A DNA stretch of 6,931 bases from Ruminococcaceae bacterium UBA6845 (GCA_002449395.1 DKDP01000032.1:34470-41400), one strand, 5' to 3'; positions 1 to 6,370 are shown, counted from the first letter of the stretch. Translations and numbers: made by a program. Notes: generated by a model not told the origin, from the letters alone.

Positions 1-310
1 GCACAGCATCAAGGGCGGTATGGTTAACTGCCAGGCAGAGATGAAGAGAGCGGTTGAGTGCGGTTACTGGAATATGTTCCGTTACAACCCGGCTCTTAAG
101 GCAGAGGGCAAGAACCCGTTCACAGTTGATTCTAAGGTTCCTGCAACAGACGGTTACCGTGCATTCCTTATGAACGAGGCTCGTTACTCCGCTCTTACAC
201 GTTCGTTCCCGGAGAGAGCAGAAAAGCTCTTCGAGAAGGCAGAGGACGGCGCAAAGGATCGTTATGCACATCTCCAGAAGCTTGTTAAGCTCTATGGAAC
301 AGAGGAATAA
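1..310 (+). CDS. nifJ: Pyruvate:ferredoxin (flavodoxin) oxidoreductase, C-terminal fragment
   Basis: The gene enters from the left edge (first full codon at 2) and ends with TAA at 308-310, so only about the last 102 residues are visible. They begin HSIKGGMVNCQAEMKRAVE and continue with GYWNMFRYNP, a pattern I recognise as the extreme C-terminus of single-chain pyruvate:ferredoxin oxidoreductase, after the thiamine pyrophosphate domain. The full enzyme (about 1,170-1,200 residues) is cytoplasmic. It oxidatively decarboxylates pyruvate to acetyl-CoA and CO2 and passes electrons to ferredoxin or flavodoxin, a central step in anaerobic fermentation. The TPP-binding residues and iron-sulfur cysteines lie upstream and cannot be checked. 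The codons look well-adapted (many CTT, GTT, CGT, AAG), as expected of a highly expressed metabolic gene. A strong terminator directly follows, so this is the end of its transcript. Confidence 0.9.
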   Translation, partial: HSIKGGMVNCQAEMKRAVECGYWNMFRYNPALKAEGKNPFTVDSKVPATDGYRAFLMNEARYSALTRSFPERAEKLFEKAEDGAKDRYAHLQKLVKLYGTEE

Positions 311-330
311 TTCCTCAGAATAAATAAATT

Positions 331-365
331 AAGCAGGTAGTTGCCTCGGCAATTACCTGCTTTTT
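331..365 (+). terminator. Rho-independent terminator of the pyruvate:ferredoxin oxidoreductase gene
   Basis: A near-perfect 12-bp stem (arms from 333 and up to 360, GCAGGTAGTTGC with GCAATTACCTGC, one G-T wobble) closes a CTCG tetraloop and is followed by TTTTT at 361-365. Flanking AA/TT can extend the stem. It lies 20 bp after the stop codon, the classic position and shape of an intrinsic terminator. Confidence 0.93.
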
Positions 366-505
366 CGTCTTAAATAACTTGAGAAACTTACCAAACATTT
401 GATGTCAAAACATTTTTCCACTTCCAATACGTGCGTGCGGAGCAATCCGATTTTTTACAAAACCGACCGCTGAATTTCTGTAATGCAATAAATTTCCGGA
501 AAACA

Positions 506-534
506 TTGATACAAAGCCGCTTTTTTGTTATAAT
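506..534 (+). promoter_or_regulatory. Sigma-A promoter for the regulator-ABC transporter operon
   Basis: TTGATA (506-511) and TATAAT (529-534) are separated by exactly 17 bp, a close match to the vegetative promoter consensus. Transcription would start near 541, leaving a leader of about 93 nt before the ATG at 634. This is the only good promoter I see between the upstream terminator and the operon. The rest of the 323-bp gap (366-505) shows no gene and no convincing RNA structure. Confidence 0.8.
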
Positions 535-544
535 TTTCTTAACG

Positions 545-557
545 CAACCGTCGGTTG
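545..557 (+). promoter_or_regulatory. Candidate operator: CAACCG-T-CGGTTG palindrome past the transcription start
   Basis: A perfect inverted repeat with 6-bp arms and one central base lies about 5-15 bp downstream of the predicted transcription start. The heptamer GCAACCG, which forms the left arm here (544-550), recurs at 586-592, 42 bp further on (about four helical turns). The position suits a repressor site, and the product of the first gene, an XRE-type DNA-binding protein, is the obvious candidate ligand. The site is short enough that a chance origin or an RNA role cannot be excluded. Confidence 0.4.
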
Positions 558-619
558 ACAAATTATACAGTCCGATTTCTTGCGTGCAACCGAAAAAAAC
601 GGTATGATTGCAACAAGAA

Positions 620-626
620 AAGGAGG
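620..626 (+). promoter_or_regulatory. Ribosome binding site fixing the regulator start at 634
   Basis: AAGGAGG sits 7 nt upstream of ATG 634. The reading frame stays open upstream to a TTG at 580, but that codon has no Shine-Dalgarno sequence, and the extra 18 residues precede the normal start of the XRE domain. ATG 634 is therefore preferred. Confidence 0.88.
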
Positions 627-633
627 AATCGTT

Positions 634-1629
634 ATGATCCTGGCAGATAAAATAATTTCGCTCCGCAAAAAAGCGGGTTGGTCGCAGGAGGAGCTTGCTC
701 AGCAGCTCGGAGTGACCCGGCAGTCCGTATCAAAATGGGAGGGCGCACAGTCGGTTCCCGATATGGATAAGATTTTGCAGATGAGCCGAATCTTCGGAGT
801 GACAACAGACTTTTTACTTAAGGATGAAATTGAAGAAAAAGAGGAGATAAAGGTCGGAGAGGATTCGCCCTTGAGAAAAGTGAAAATGGTGGAGGCGTCG
901 GATTATCTCGATATCCGAAAAACCGCCGCACCAAAGATTGCTTTGGCAACGATGCTTTGCGTTTGGTCTCCGATCGCTTTGATCCTATTCGCCGGGTTGA
1001 GTGAAATCTCCCGATTGCATATATCGGAGAATCTTGCGGGCGGTATGGGACTTTGCATTCTCATTATAATTGTTGCGATTGCGGTTACAGTTTTCCTTTC
1101 CTGTTCATCAAAGTCACGTGACTTCAGATTTCTTGAGAACGAGGCGTTTGAAACCGAGTACGGCGTGACGGGAATGGTAAAAGAAAGGAAGAAAGCCTTT
1201 TCCTCTGAATATTCACGTCTCAACACAATCGGAGCGGTGCTTTGTATACTTTCTGTTTTACCGCTGTTTGTTTCGCTTTGCTTTAATGCGGCTGATATCA
1301 TTTATATTTCGGCGGTATGTCTGTTGCTGGCGATTACGGGAATCGGAGTTTACTTATTTGTTTATGCGGGCGTTCGTCAGTCGTCGTTCAACAAGCTGCT
1401 TGAGGAAGAGGACTATACACGTGACAAAAAGTCAAAAAGCAAGATAAAAGGTGCAGTCAGCGTTTGCTACTGGCTGGTTGTGACAGCAATATTTCTTCTG
1501 TTTGTTTACGGACCGAGCGGCAATGCCCAGGTGAAAAGCGGATGGATAATATGGGCTGTTGCAGGAGTTGTATACGGCGCAGTTACGGTCATATTAAATT
1601 CGGTCGGCGGCAGGGAGAAAAAGCAATGA
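634..1629 (+). CDS. XRE-family helix-turn-helix regulator fused to a six-segment membrane domain
   Basis: This 331-residue protein starts with an XRE/Cro-type DNA-binding domain (residues about 6-61; SQEELAQQLGVTRQSVSKWE at 17-36 is the helix-turn-helix). An acidic and charged linker follows (65-96), then six hydrophobic segments at roughly 102-121, 138-155, 199-216, 223-244, 274-292 and 303-321. A basic tail (REKKQ) ends the protein. It is thus expected to sit in the cytoplasmic membrane with its DNA-binding head inside the cell. Proteins with this architecture are common in Firmicutes, usually next to ABC exporters, and are thought to sense the membrane or the transporter state. The ligand here is unknown. 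It is the first gene of the operon and overlaps the ATPase gene by 4 bp (ATGA). Control of its own promoter, perhaps through the palindrome at 545-557, is an inference. Confidence 0.87.
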   Translation: MILADKIISLRKKAGWSQEELAQQLGVTRQSVSKWEGAQSVPDMDKILQMSRIFGVTTDFLLKDEIEEKEEIKVGEDSPLRKVKMVEASDYLDIRKTAAPKIALATMLCVWSPIALILFAGLSEISRLHISENLAGGMGLCILIIIVAIAVTVFLSCSSKSRDFRFLENEAFETEYGVTGMVKERKKAFSSEYSRLNTIGAVLCILSVLPLFVSLCFNAADIIYISAVCLLLAITGIGVYLFVYAGVRQSSFNKLLEEEDYTRDKKSKSKIKGAVSVCYWLVVTAIFLLFVYGPSGNAQVKSGWIIWAVAGVVYGAVTVILNSVGGREKKQ

Positions 1630-2540
1630 AAAATATAATTGAGATAAAAAATCTGATAAAATCTTTCGGCGATGTTAAGGCGGTAAGAGACATTTCTTTC
1701 TGCGTCGGGGAGGGTGAGCTCTTTGCATTTCTCGGCGTTAACGGCGCAGGAAAAAGCACGACAATTTCGGTAATGTGCGGTCAGCTTTCCAAGGATTCGG
1801 GCAGTGTTGAAATCTGCGGAAAAAGCATTGACAGCTCGCTTGACGAGGTGAAAAGAAACATCGGAGTTGTCTTTCAAAATTCGGTGCTCGATTCCTCACT
1901 CACCGTAAACGATAATCTCAGAAGCCGTGCGGCGCTTTACGGAATTAAGGGTGCAGAATATAAAAAAAGAGCCGCCGAGCTGGCGGAACTGCTCGATTTT
2001 AAGGATCTGATGAATCGAACGGTCGGCAAGCTCTCGGGCGGTCAGCGGCGCAGAATTGATATCGCACGGGCTCTCCTGCACAGACCTAAGCTGTTGATTC
2101 TAGATGAGCCGACGACGGGTCTCGATCCGCAGACAAGAAAGCTCCTTTGGCAGGTGGTCAACGATCTGCGCAAGAGGGAGAATATGACTGTCCTGCTCAC
2201 AACTCACTATATGGAGGAGGCGGCAGATGCGGATTATGTTGTGATTCTCGACAGCGGAAGAATCGTTGCCGAGGGTACGCCGCTCGATCTGAAAAATACA
2301 TACACGGGCGATTTTATAACAATATATAAGGCTGATGAAAGCTGTGTAAAGACGCTCGGTATGCCGTATGAGTTGATCCGTGACGCAATTCGTGTTTCGG
2401 TTCCCGACACTGCGGCGGCGACAAAGCTGATTACGCAGAACCCCGAACTGTTCACCGATTATGAGGTTACAAAGGGAAAAATGGACGATGTTTTCCTTGC
2501 CGTGACAGGAAGAAAGCTGACGGGAGGCGAAGAAAAATGA
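1626..2540 (+). CDS. ABC transporter ATP-binding protein (DrrA/multidrug-type, ABC-2 exporter class)
   Basis: This 304-residue cytoplasmic ATPase would power the permease encoded next. All nucleotide-binding motifs are intact: Walker A GVNGAGKST (37-45), Q-loop glutamine 84, signature LSGGQ (136-140), Walker B LLILDE with catalytic Glu161, D-loop near 166-168, and switch His194 (TTHYMEEA). The roughly 75-residue C-terminal extension, ending near DDVFLAVTGR, is typical of the DrrA/CcmA-like exporter group. The start at 1626 is chosen because AGGGAG (1612-1617) lies 8 nt upstream and the ATG overlaps the previous stop as ATGA. The longer open frame from 1464 only adds residues that overlap the regulator gene and are unlike the family. 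The substrate cannot be read from sequence; drug, antimicrobial peptide or lipid export are the usual options. Confidence 0.94.
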   Translation: MKNIIEIKNLIKSFGDVKAVRDISFCVGEGELFAFLGVNGAGKSTTISVMCGQLSKDSGSVEICGKSIDSSLDEVKRNIGVVFQNSVLDSSLTVNDNLRSRAALYGIKGAEYKKRAAELAELLDFKDLMNRTVGKLSGGQRRRIDIARALLHRPKLLILDEPTTGLDPQTRKLLWQVVNDLRKRENMTVLLTTHYMEEAADADYVVILDSGRIVAEGTPLDLKNTYTGDFITIYKADESCVKTLGMPYELIRDAIRVSVPDTAAATKLITQNPELFTDYEVTKGKMDDVFLAVTGRKLTGGEEK

Positions 2541-3436
2541 CAGGACTCGGTAATCTGATAAGGCGTAACATCCGCCTGTTCTTCAAGGATAAGGGTATGT
2601 TCTTCTCTTCCCTCATCACTCCGATTATTTTGCTTGTGCTCTACGTAACATTTCTTGCAAAGGTTTACCGTGACAGTTTCATTTCCGTGTTCCCGACGGG
2701 AGTTACTGTCGGCGATGAACTTATTAACGGCATTGTTGCAGGGCAGCTCGTTTCTTCACTTTTGGCGGTTAGCTGTGTTACGGTCGCTTTTTGCTCAAAT
2801 CTATTGATGATAAACGATAAGGTCAGCGGTGCTGTTCACGATCTTACGGTTTCGCCAGTTCGGCGCTCAGCTCTCGCCCTCGGATATTTTGTTTCTTCGG
2901 CGGTTTCAACTTTAATAATAAGTTTTGTCGCTCTTGCGGCAGGACTTCTGTACGTCCGCACTCAGGGCTGGTATATGTCGGCAGGCGATCTCGGTTATCT
3001 TGTGCTCGACGTTTTTCTGCTGACTCTTTTCGGCACAGCGCTTTCGTCGTGCATCAATTTTGCCCTTAAAACGAGCAGTCAGGCATCCGCAGTCGGCACG
3101 ATTGTCAGTGCGGGCTACGGATTCCTCTGCGGAGCATATATGCCGATGTCACAGTTCGGCGGAGGTTTGCGAAAGACGCTGATGTTTCTCCCCGGCACTT
3201 ACGGCACAAGTCTGATCCGCAATCACGCAATGGCAGGAGCTTTCCGAAAAATGGAAAGTATTGGATTCCCGCCGCAGGCAGTCGAAATGATGAAGAACGC
3301 AGTTGACTGCAAGCTGTTCTTTTTCGGAGATGAAGTGACCGTGCCTATGATGTATGCGGTGCTCGGCGGCTCGACGGTATTGCTGATTCTTTTATATATT
3401 CTTCTCAACAAAACGATTTCCGGGAGGGCAAAATGA
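2537..3436 (+). CDS. ABC-2 type transporter permease
   Basis: This 299-residue integral membrane protein is the transmembrane partner of the preceding ATPase. It has a basic N-terminus (NLIRRNIRLFFKDK) and six predicted membrane segments (about 22-41, 66-91, 113-139, 150-175, 182-205, 270-292). The loop motif near 94-110 (DKVSGAVHDLTVSPVRR) is characteristic of ABC-2 permeases of the DrrB/YadH type, where it follows segment 2. The hydrophilic stretch between segments 5 and 6 (about 206-268) would be the external loop, as in the family. Length is slightly above the usual 240-280 residues. Translation starts at an ATGA overlap with the ATPase stop, with GGGAGG (2522-2527) 9 nt upstream. Two permeases or a homodimer per two ATPases is the normal assembly; with only one permease gene here, a homodimer is likely. 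Confidence 0.92.
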   Translation: MTGLGNLIRRNIRLFFKDKGMFFSSLITPIILLVLYVTFLAKVYRDSFISVFPTGVTVGDELINGIVAGQLVSSLLAVSCVTVAFCSNLLMINDKVSGAVHDLTVSPVRRSALALGYFVSSAVSTLIISFVALAAGLLYVRTQGWYMSAGDLGYLVLDVFLLTLFGTALSSCINFALKTSSQASAVGTIVSAGYGFLCGAYMPMSQFGGGLRKTLMFLPGTYGTSLIRNHAMAGAFRKMESIGFPPQAVEMMKNAVDCKLFFFGDEVTVPMMYAVLGGSTVLLILLYILLNKTISGRAK

Positions 3437-3654
3437 GCAAGTATAAACCGCTTTGGGACTATGTGAAAACGCAGGACGCCGATTTTGTCCTGACTTTTGA
3501 TCAAATAGAAGAAATTCTCGGATTTTCGATTGATCATTCCTTTTTAACTTACAAAAAGGAGCTTTCGGAATACGGATGGCAGATCGGCAAAATTTCAATG
3601 AAAAACAGGACGGTTAGTTTTATAAAGCCGCAGTTGCCTATTGATTTACAGTGA
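3433..3654 (+). CDS. Small conserved protein of unknown function, fourth gene of the transporter operon
   Basis: This 73-residue soluble protein has no signal peptide, membrane segment or cysteine. It begins SKYKPLWDYV, has a central LTFDQIEEILGF (about 20-31), then LSEYGWQIGKISMKNRTVSF. The order KYxPL...LTFxxIExILG...GWxVxxxxxxxxTVxF resembles a widespread family of short bacterial proteins of unknown function (DUF7662-type, from memory). The match is by eye only. The gene is genuine: it has GGGAGGG (3422-3428) just upstream, an ATGA overlap with the permease stop, and a composition like its neighbours. Its coupling to the exporter suggests an accessory or regulatory role, but no activity can be assigned. 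Confidence 0.8.
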   Translation: MSKYKPLWDYVKTQDADFVLTFDQIEEILGFSIDHSFLTYKKELSEYGWQIGKISMKNRTVSFIKPQLPIDLQ

Positions 3655-3669
3655 AATTTGTTTTATTAT
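3641..3669 (+). promoter_or_regulatory. Probable promoter of the beta-glucosidase gene
   Basis: TTGATT (3641-3646) and TATTAT (3664-3669) are spaced by 17 bp. Transcription would start near 3676, giving a leader of about 25 nt. The -35 element overlaps the last codons of the small upstream gene. I see no terminator between 3654 and 3701, so read-through from the transporter operon is also possible. Confidence 0.5.
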
Positions 3670-3689
3670 TAATTTAGACCACAATGAAC

Positions 3690-3693
3690 GGAG
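3690..3693 (+). promoter_or_regulatory. Ribosome binding site fixing the beta-glucosidase start at 3701
   Basis: GGAG lies 7 nt upstream of ATG 3701. The frame is open back to a TTG at 3641, but the extra 20 residues would overlap the preceding gene, have no ribosome binding site and precede the usual N-terminus of this type of enzyme. Confidence 0.75.
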
Positions 3694-3700
3694 AATTGCT

Positions 3701-6082
3701 ATGGATAAATTCGCAAGATTCAGATATCAGCCGTGTATCCCTCTCGGACCCGACGGCAGAAAAGTAACGGGATCGCCCGAACACGCCGCACTTTCAAGAA
3801 AGGCGGCAGGCGAGGGTATGGTTCTGCTGAAAAATAAGGACAAGGTTTTACCGCTGAAGAGAGGCGAAAAGATCGCTCTTTTCGGCAAGGCAACCATTGA
3901 ATACATAAAGGGCGGCGGAGGAAGCGGCGATGTTTTCTGCGCCTATACGCATAATATCTATGACGGCTTCGCCTGTAAGGAGGCAGAGGGCAAGGTCAGC
4001 GTGTATATGCCGACGGTTGAGTATTACAAGAACTATGTGAAAGAGGAAAGCAAAAAGATTCCGACACGCCCTGAGATCGAGAAAATCTGGGACAAGGTCA
4101 ACGCAATGGATTTTTGTCAGGAGAAGGACGATATAATCTATGCGACCTTTGCAAGTATGCACGTTACCGAGGCGGACGCTCCCGATGAGCTTATCTCCGA
4201 GGCGGCAAAGAACGCCGACGCTGCGATAATTACGCTCAGCCGTTTTTCTGCCGAGGGAGTTGACCGCCGTGCGATCGGAAATGATTATTACCTTTCCGAC
4301 GTCGAAAAGAGCCTGATAGACAGAGTTTCTTCCGCATTTAAAGAGACAATCGTCGTGCTCAATTCCGGCGCAGTCGTTGACTGCGAGCACTTTGCCGAAA
4401 ATGATAGGGTGCAGGGCATTCTCTTCGGCTGGCAGGGCGGTATGGAGGGCGGAATGGCTGTTGCCGACATTCTCTGCGGTGACGTCAATCCGTCGGGCAA
4501 GCTCGGCGACACAATCCCGAAATCCTACGACGATTACGAGAACGGAAAGATATTCCAGACGGGCTATGACCACCTTGATTATCAGGACGACATCTATGTC
4601 GGTTATCGCTATTTTGAGACAATCCCCGGTGCGGCTGAAAAGGTGCGGTATCCGTTCGGATTCGGTCTTTCCTACACCGAATTTGAAATGAGCGGAACAT
4701 TCTGCGGCGAGAGCGATGGTAAAATAATTGCCGTCACAACAGTGAAAAATATAGGTAATTTTGCCGGTAAAGAGGTTGTACAGCTCTATTACAGTGCACC
4801 ACAGGGCAAGCTCGGCAAGCCGTTAAAGGAGCTTGCGGCGTTCGCAAAAACAAAGCTCCTCGCTCCGGGTGAAAGCCAGACCGTTGCCGTCAGCTTTGAT
4901 ATCAACGATATGGCGAGCTTTGACGACGTGGGCAAGGTTAAAAAATCCGCTTTTGTTATTGAAAAGGGTACATATAAATTTTTCCTCGGCAATTCCGTAA
5001 GGAACACGACGGAGCTCGGCTATAAATTTGTTGCTGACGAAGATATCGTTGTAAAGCAGTCTAAATCTCTTCTCAAACCCTTTGCTCTTGAGAAGAGGCT
5101 TCTCTCCGACGGAAGCTATGAGAGCCTTCCGCAGGGCGAGCCGAGCTATGATTCGGGATCAAATACTCTTGCTGATGCAAAGGCTCCCGTCGAGGCTGTT
5201 ATGTTCGACGATGTCGGCGAAAAGATCAGCCTTGACGATTTTGTAAGGCAGTTTACCGTTGATGAACTCATTGACTTTGTCGGCGGACACCAGAATCAGC
5301 CCGGTGTGTGCAATACGGGCGCTTTCGGCGGATTGAAGAGACTTGATGTTCCTCCCGTGCCGACGGCTGACGGTCCTGCGGGTGTGAGACTTGATGCAAA
5401 AACAGGCTCACCTACAACGGCTTGGCCGTGCGCAACCCTCCTTGCCTGTACGTGGAACACCGAGCTTATTCAGGAGGTCGGTGCGGCAGGCGGTGCCGAG
5501 CTGAGAGAGAACAATCTCGGCGTATGGCTTGCTCCTGCAATGAACATCCATCGCAATCCGCTCTGCGGACGTAATTTTGAATATTTCTCCGAGGATCCTC
5601 TGCTTGCGGGTAAATGCTGTGCGGCTGATGTAAGGGGAATCCAGTCCAATAAGGTTGCCGCATCGGTTAAGCATTTTTGCTGCAACAACAGGGAATCGAA
5701 CAGATTTGAATGTGATTCAAGGGTTTCCGAGCGTGCGCTCAGGGAGATATATCTTCGTGGCTTTGAAATCTGTGTCAGAGAGGCTGACCCGTGGACAATT
5801 ATGTCGTCATATAATCTCGTTAACGGAATCCACACCTCAACAAATTATGAGCTTCTGACGGAGCTTTTGAGAGACGAGTGGGGCTTTGACGGAATGGTAA
5901 CGACCGACTGGGGCGTACACAGCCGTCATTCGGATGAGCTCCTTGCCGGTAATGACCTCAAGATGGGTGAGGGCGAACCGGACGAGCTGAAAGAAGCATA
6001 TTCAAACGGCAAAATTACAAGAGCCGATCTTGAAGCGTGTGTAAAGAGAATCCTTCAGATGACACTGAAAACAGCAGAATAA
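3701..6082 (+). CDS. Family 3 glycoside hydrolase, beta-glucosidase type, with swapped domain order
   Basis: This 793-residue enzyme likely removes terminal beta-linked glucose (cellobiose, short glucans) or a related sugar. The domain order is reversed relative to most family 3 enzymes. The alpha/beta sandwich domain comes first: MVLLKNKDKVLPL from residue 40, GGGGSGDV at 71-78, SRFSAEGVDR with Glu185 as probable acid/base, and FGFGLSYT at 319-326. A fibronectin III-like domain follows (about 328-440), then a linker. The TIM-barrel catalytic domain comes last (about 505-793), with DGPAGVR from Asp557, GRNFEYFSEDP from Gly623, Lys657-His658, and GMVTTDWG with Asp736 as probable nucleophile. 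Ruminococcus albus and Butyrivibrio beta-glucosidases share this order. No signal peptide is seen, so it should be intracellular and act on imported oligosaccharides. Glucose versus xylose or other specificity cannot be decided by eye. It lies 46 bp after the transporter operon, with no evident functional link. Confidence 0.93.
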   Translation: MDKFARFRYQPCIPLGPDGRKVTGSPEHAALSRKAAGEGMVLLKNKDKVLPLKRGEKIALFGKATIEYIKGGGGSGDVFCAYTHNIYDGFACKEAEGKVSVYMPTVEYYKNYVKEESKKIPTRPEIEKIWDKVNAMDFCQEKDDIIYATFASMHVTEADAPDELISEAAKNADAAIITLSRFSAEGVDRRAIGNDYYLSDVEKSLIDRVSSAFKETIVVLNSGAVVDCEHFAENDRVQGILFGWQGGMEGGMAVADILCGDVNPSGKLGDTIPKSYDDYENGKIFQTGYDHLDYQDDIYVGYRYFETIPGAAEKVRYPFGFGLSYTEFEMSGTFCGESDGKIIAVTTVKNIGNFAGKEVVQLYYSAPQGKLGKPLKELAAFAKTKLLAPGESQTVAVSFDINDMASFDDVGKVKKSAFVIEKGTYKFFLGNSVRNTTELGYKFVADEDIVVKQSKSLLKPFALEKRLLSDGSYESLPQGEPSYDSGSNTLADAKAPVEAVMFDDVGEKISLDDFVRQFTVDELIDFVGGHQNQPGVCNTGAFGGLKRLDVPPVPTADGPAGVRLDAKTGSPTTAWPCATLLACTWNTELIQEVGAAGGAELRENNLGVWLAPAMNIHRNPLCGRNFEYFSEDPLLAGKCCAADVRGIQSNKVAASVKHFCCNNRESNRFECDSRVSERALREIYLRGFEICVREADPWTIMSSYNLVNGIHTSTNYELLTELLRDEWGFDGMVTTDWGVHSRHSDELLAGNDLKMGEGEPDELKEAYSNGKITRADLEACVKRILQMTLKTAE

Positions 6083-6088
6083 CCTAAA

Positions 6089-6113
6089 GGGTGCCGCCGA
6101 TTGAGCGGCACCC
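6089..6113 (+). terminator. Hairpin terminator after the beta-glucosidase gene
   Basis: GGGTGCCGC (6089-6097) and GCGGCACCC (6105-6113) form a perfect 9-bp GC-rich stem with a 7-nt loop, 6 bp after the stop codon. The following run is only GAAATTTT, so the U-tract is weak. Position and stem strength still favour a terminator or a 3'-end stabilising hairpin. Confidence 0.72.
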
Positions 6114-6128
6114 GAAATTTTAATGGTA

Positions 6129-6177
6129 AAATAAAAAAGAAAAATTCAATAATGTATTGACTTTTCTTTTTTTATTT
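6129..6177. repeat. Long AT-rich palindrome overlapping the tRNA promoter -35 box
   Basis: Bases 6129-6151 pair with 6155-6177 around the central triplet ATG (6152-6154), with two mismatches (6145/6161 and 6140/6166) and one G-T wobble. The right arm is T-rich and contains the -35 hexamer and the start of the spacer. It could be a second, A-tract/U-tract terminator after the glucosidase gene, a protein-binding palindrome, or a by-product of A- and T-tracts flanking a strong promoter. Confidence 0.55.
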
Positions 6178-6185
6178 GGTAAAAT
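6133..6185 (+). promoter_or_regulatory. tRNA operon promoter with A-tract upstream element
   Basis: TTGACT (6157-6162) and TAAAAT (6180-6185) are spaced by 17 bp, placing transcription start near 6192, about 17 nt before the first tRNA. Immediately upstream of the -35 box, at the right distance for contact by the RNA polymerase alpha subunits, lie A-tracts (AAAAAAGAAAAA, 6133-6144). Strong stable-RNA promoters typically carry such upstream elements. The same stretch is part of an unusually long AT palindrome (6129-6177). Confidence 0.8.
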
Positions 6186-6192
6186 ATTTGAG

Positions 6193-6207
6193 CGTTGTTA
6201 AACAACG
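6193..6207. repeat. Perfect 7-bp inverted repeat just upstream of the first tRNA
   Basis: CGTTGTT (6193-6199) and AACAACG (6201-6207) surround one central A. In the transcript this is the 5' leader, where a hairpin could help precursor processing; as DNA it is a compact palindrome at the transcription start. The one-base loop means the RNA form would open at least one pair. Confidence 0.5.
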
Positions 6208-6208
6208 A

Positions 6209-6285
6209 GGGCCATTAGCTCAGTTGGTTAGAGCAACCGGCTCATAACCGGTCGGTCCGGGGTTCGAGTCCCTGATGGCCCACCA
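6209..6285 (+). tRNA. tRNA with CAT anticodon: probably tRNA-Ile2 (lysidine type), possibly elongator tRNA-Met
   Basis: A complete 77-nt cloverleaf with encoded CCA. The acceptor stem is GGGCCAT (6209-6215) with ATGGCCC (6275-6281), followed by discriminator A and CCA. The anticodon stem ACCGG/CCGGT (6236-6240, 6248-6252) closes the loop CTCATAA, with anticodon CAT at 6243-6245. It is not the initiator: position 1 pairs normally and the anticodon stem lacks the three consecutive G-C pairs. The second and third acceptor arm determinants favour isoleucine: base pairs 4-69 and 5-68 are both C-G, as in the E. coli and B. subtilis lysidine tRNAs and unlike E. coli elongator tRNA-Met. Overall it resembles B. 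subtilis tRNA-Ile2. Automated annotation would probably call it tRNA-Met. Confidence 0.9.
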
Positions 6286-6294
6286 ATTAAATAT

Positions 6295-6370
6295 AGGGGT
6301 ATAGCTCAGTTGGTAGAGCAGTGGTCTCCAAAACCACGTGCCGAGGGTTCAAGTCCTTCTGCCCCTGCCA
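6295..6370 (+). tRNA. tRNA-Trp (CCA anticodon)
   Basis: A complete 76-nt cloverleaf with encoded CCA, 9 bp after the preceding tRNA and surely co-transcribed with it. The acceptor stem AGGGGTA (6295-6301) pairs with TGCCCCT (6360-6366) with one T-G wobble; the discriminator is G and CCA ends at 6370. The anticodon stem GTGGT/ACCAC (6321-6325, 6333-6337) closes the loop CTCCAAA with anticodon CCA at 6328-6330. AGGGG at the 5' end and TGCCCCTGCCA at the 3' end match bacterial tRNA-Trp such as that of Bacillus subtilis. Confidence 0.95.

Noticed and set aside
438..456. Small hairpin CGGA-GCAA-TCCG followed by six T residues
   Set aside because: A 4-bp stem is too weak for an intrinsic terminator, and a strong one already ends the upstream gene.
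555..560. Second -35-like TTGACA downstream of the operon promoter
   Set aside because: No -10 element lies 16-18 bp further on; the hexamer partly comes from the right arm of the palindrome.
580..633. TTG start extending the regulator by 18 residues
   Set aside because: It has no ribosome binding site, whereas ATG 634 has AAGGAGG at 7 nt and fits the XRE family start.
903..1301. Minus-strand open frame of 132 residues inside the regulator gene
   Set aside because: It lies antisense to the membrane domain of a well-supported gene, with no ribosome binding site or recognisable domain.
1464..1625. Longer start for the ABC ATPase, overlapping the regulator gene
   Set aside because: The extra residues are out of family, and ATG 1626 has both a ribosome binding site and the ATGA overlap seen at the other junctions.
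3848..4573. Long minus-strand open frame (241 residues) opposite the glycosidase gene
   Set aside because: It is antisense to an unmistakable family 3 hydrolase, matches no family I recognise, and is explained by codon bias of the sense gene.
5408..5835. Several overlapping minus-strand frames over the catalytic domain of the glycosidase
   Set aside because: Mutually overlapping shadows of the sense codons, without family resemblance.
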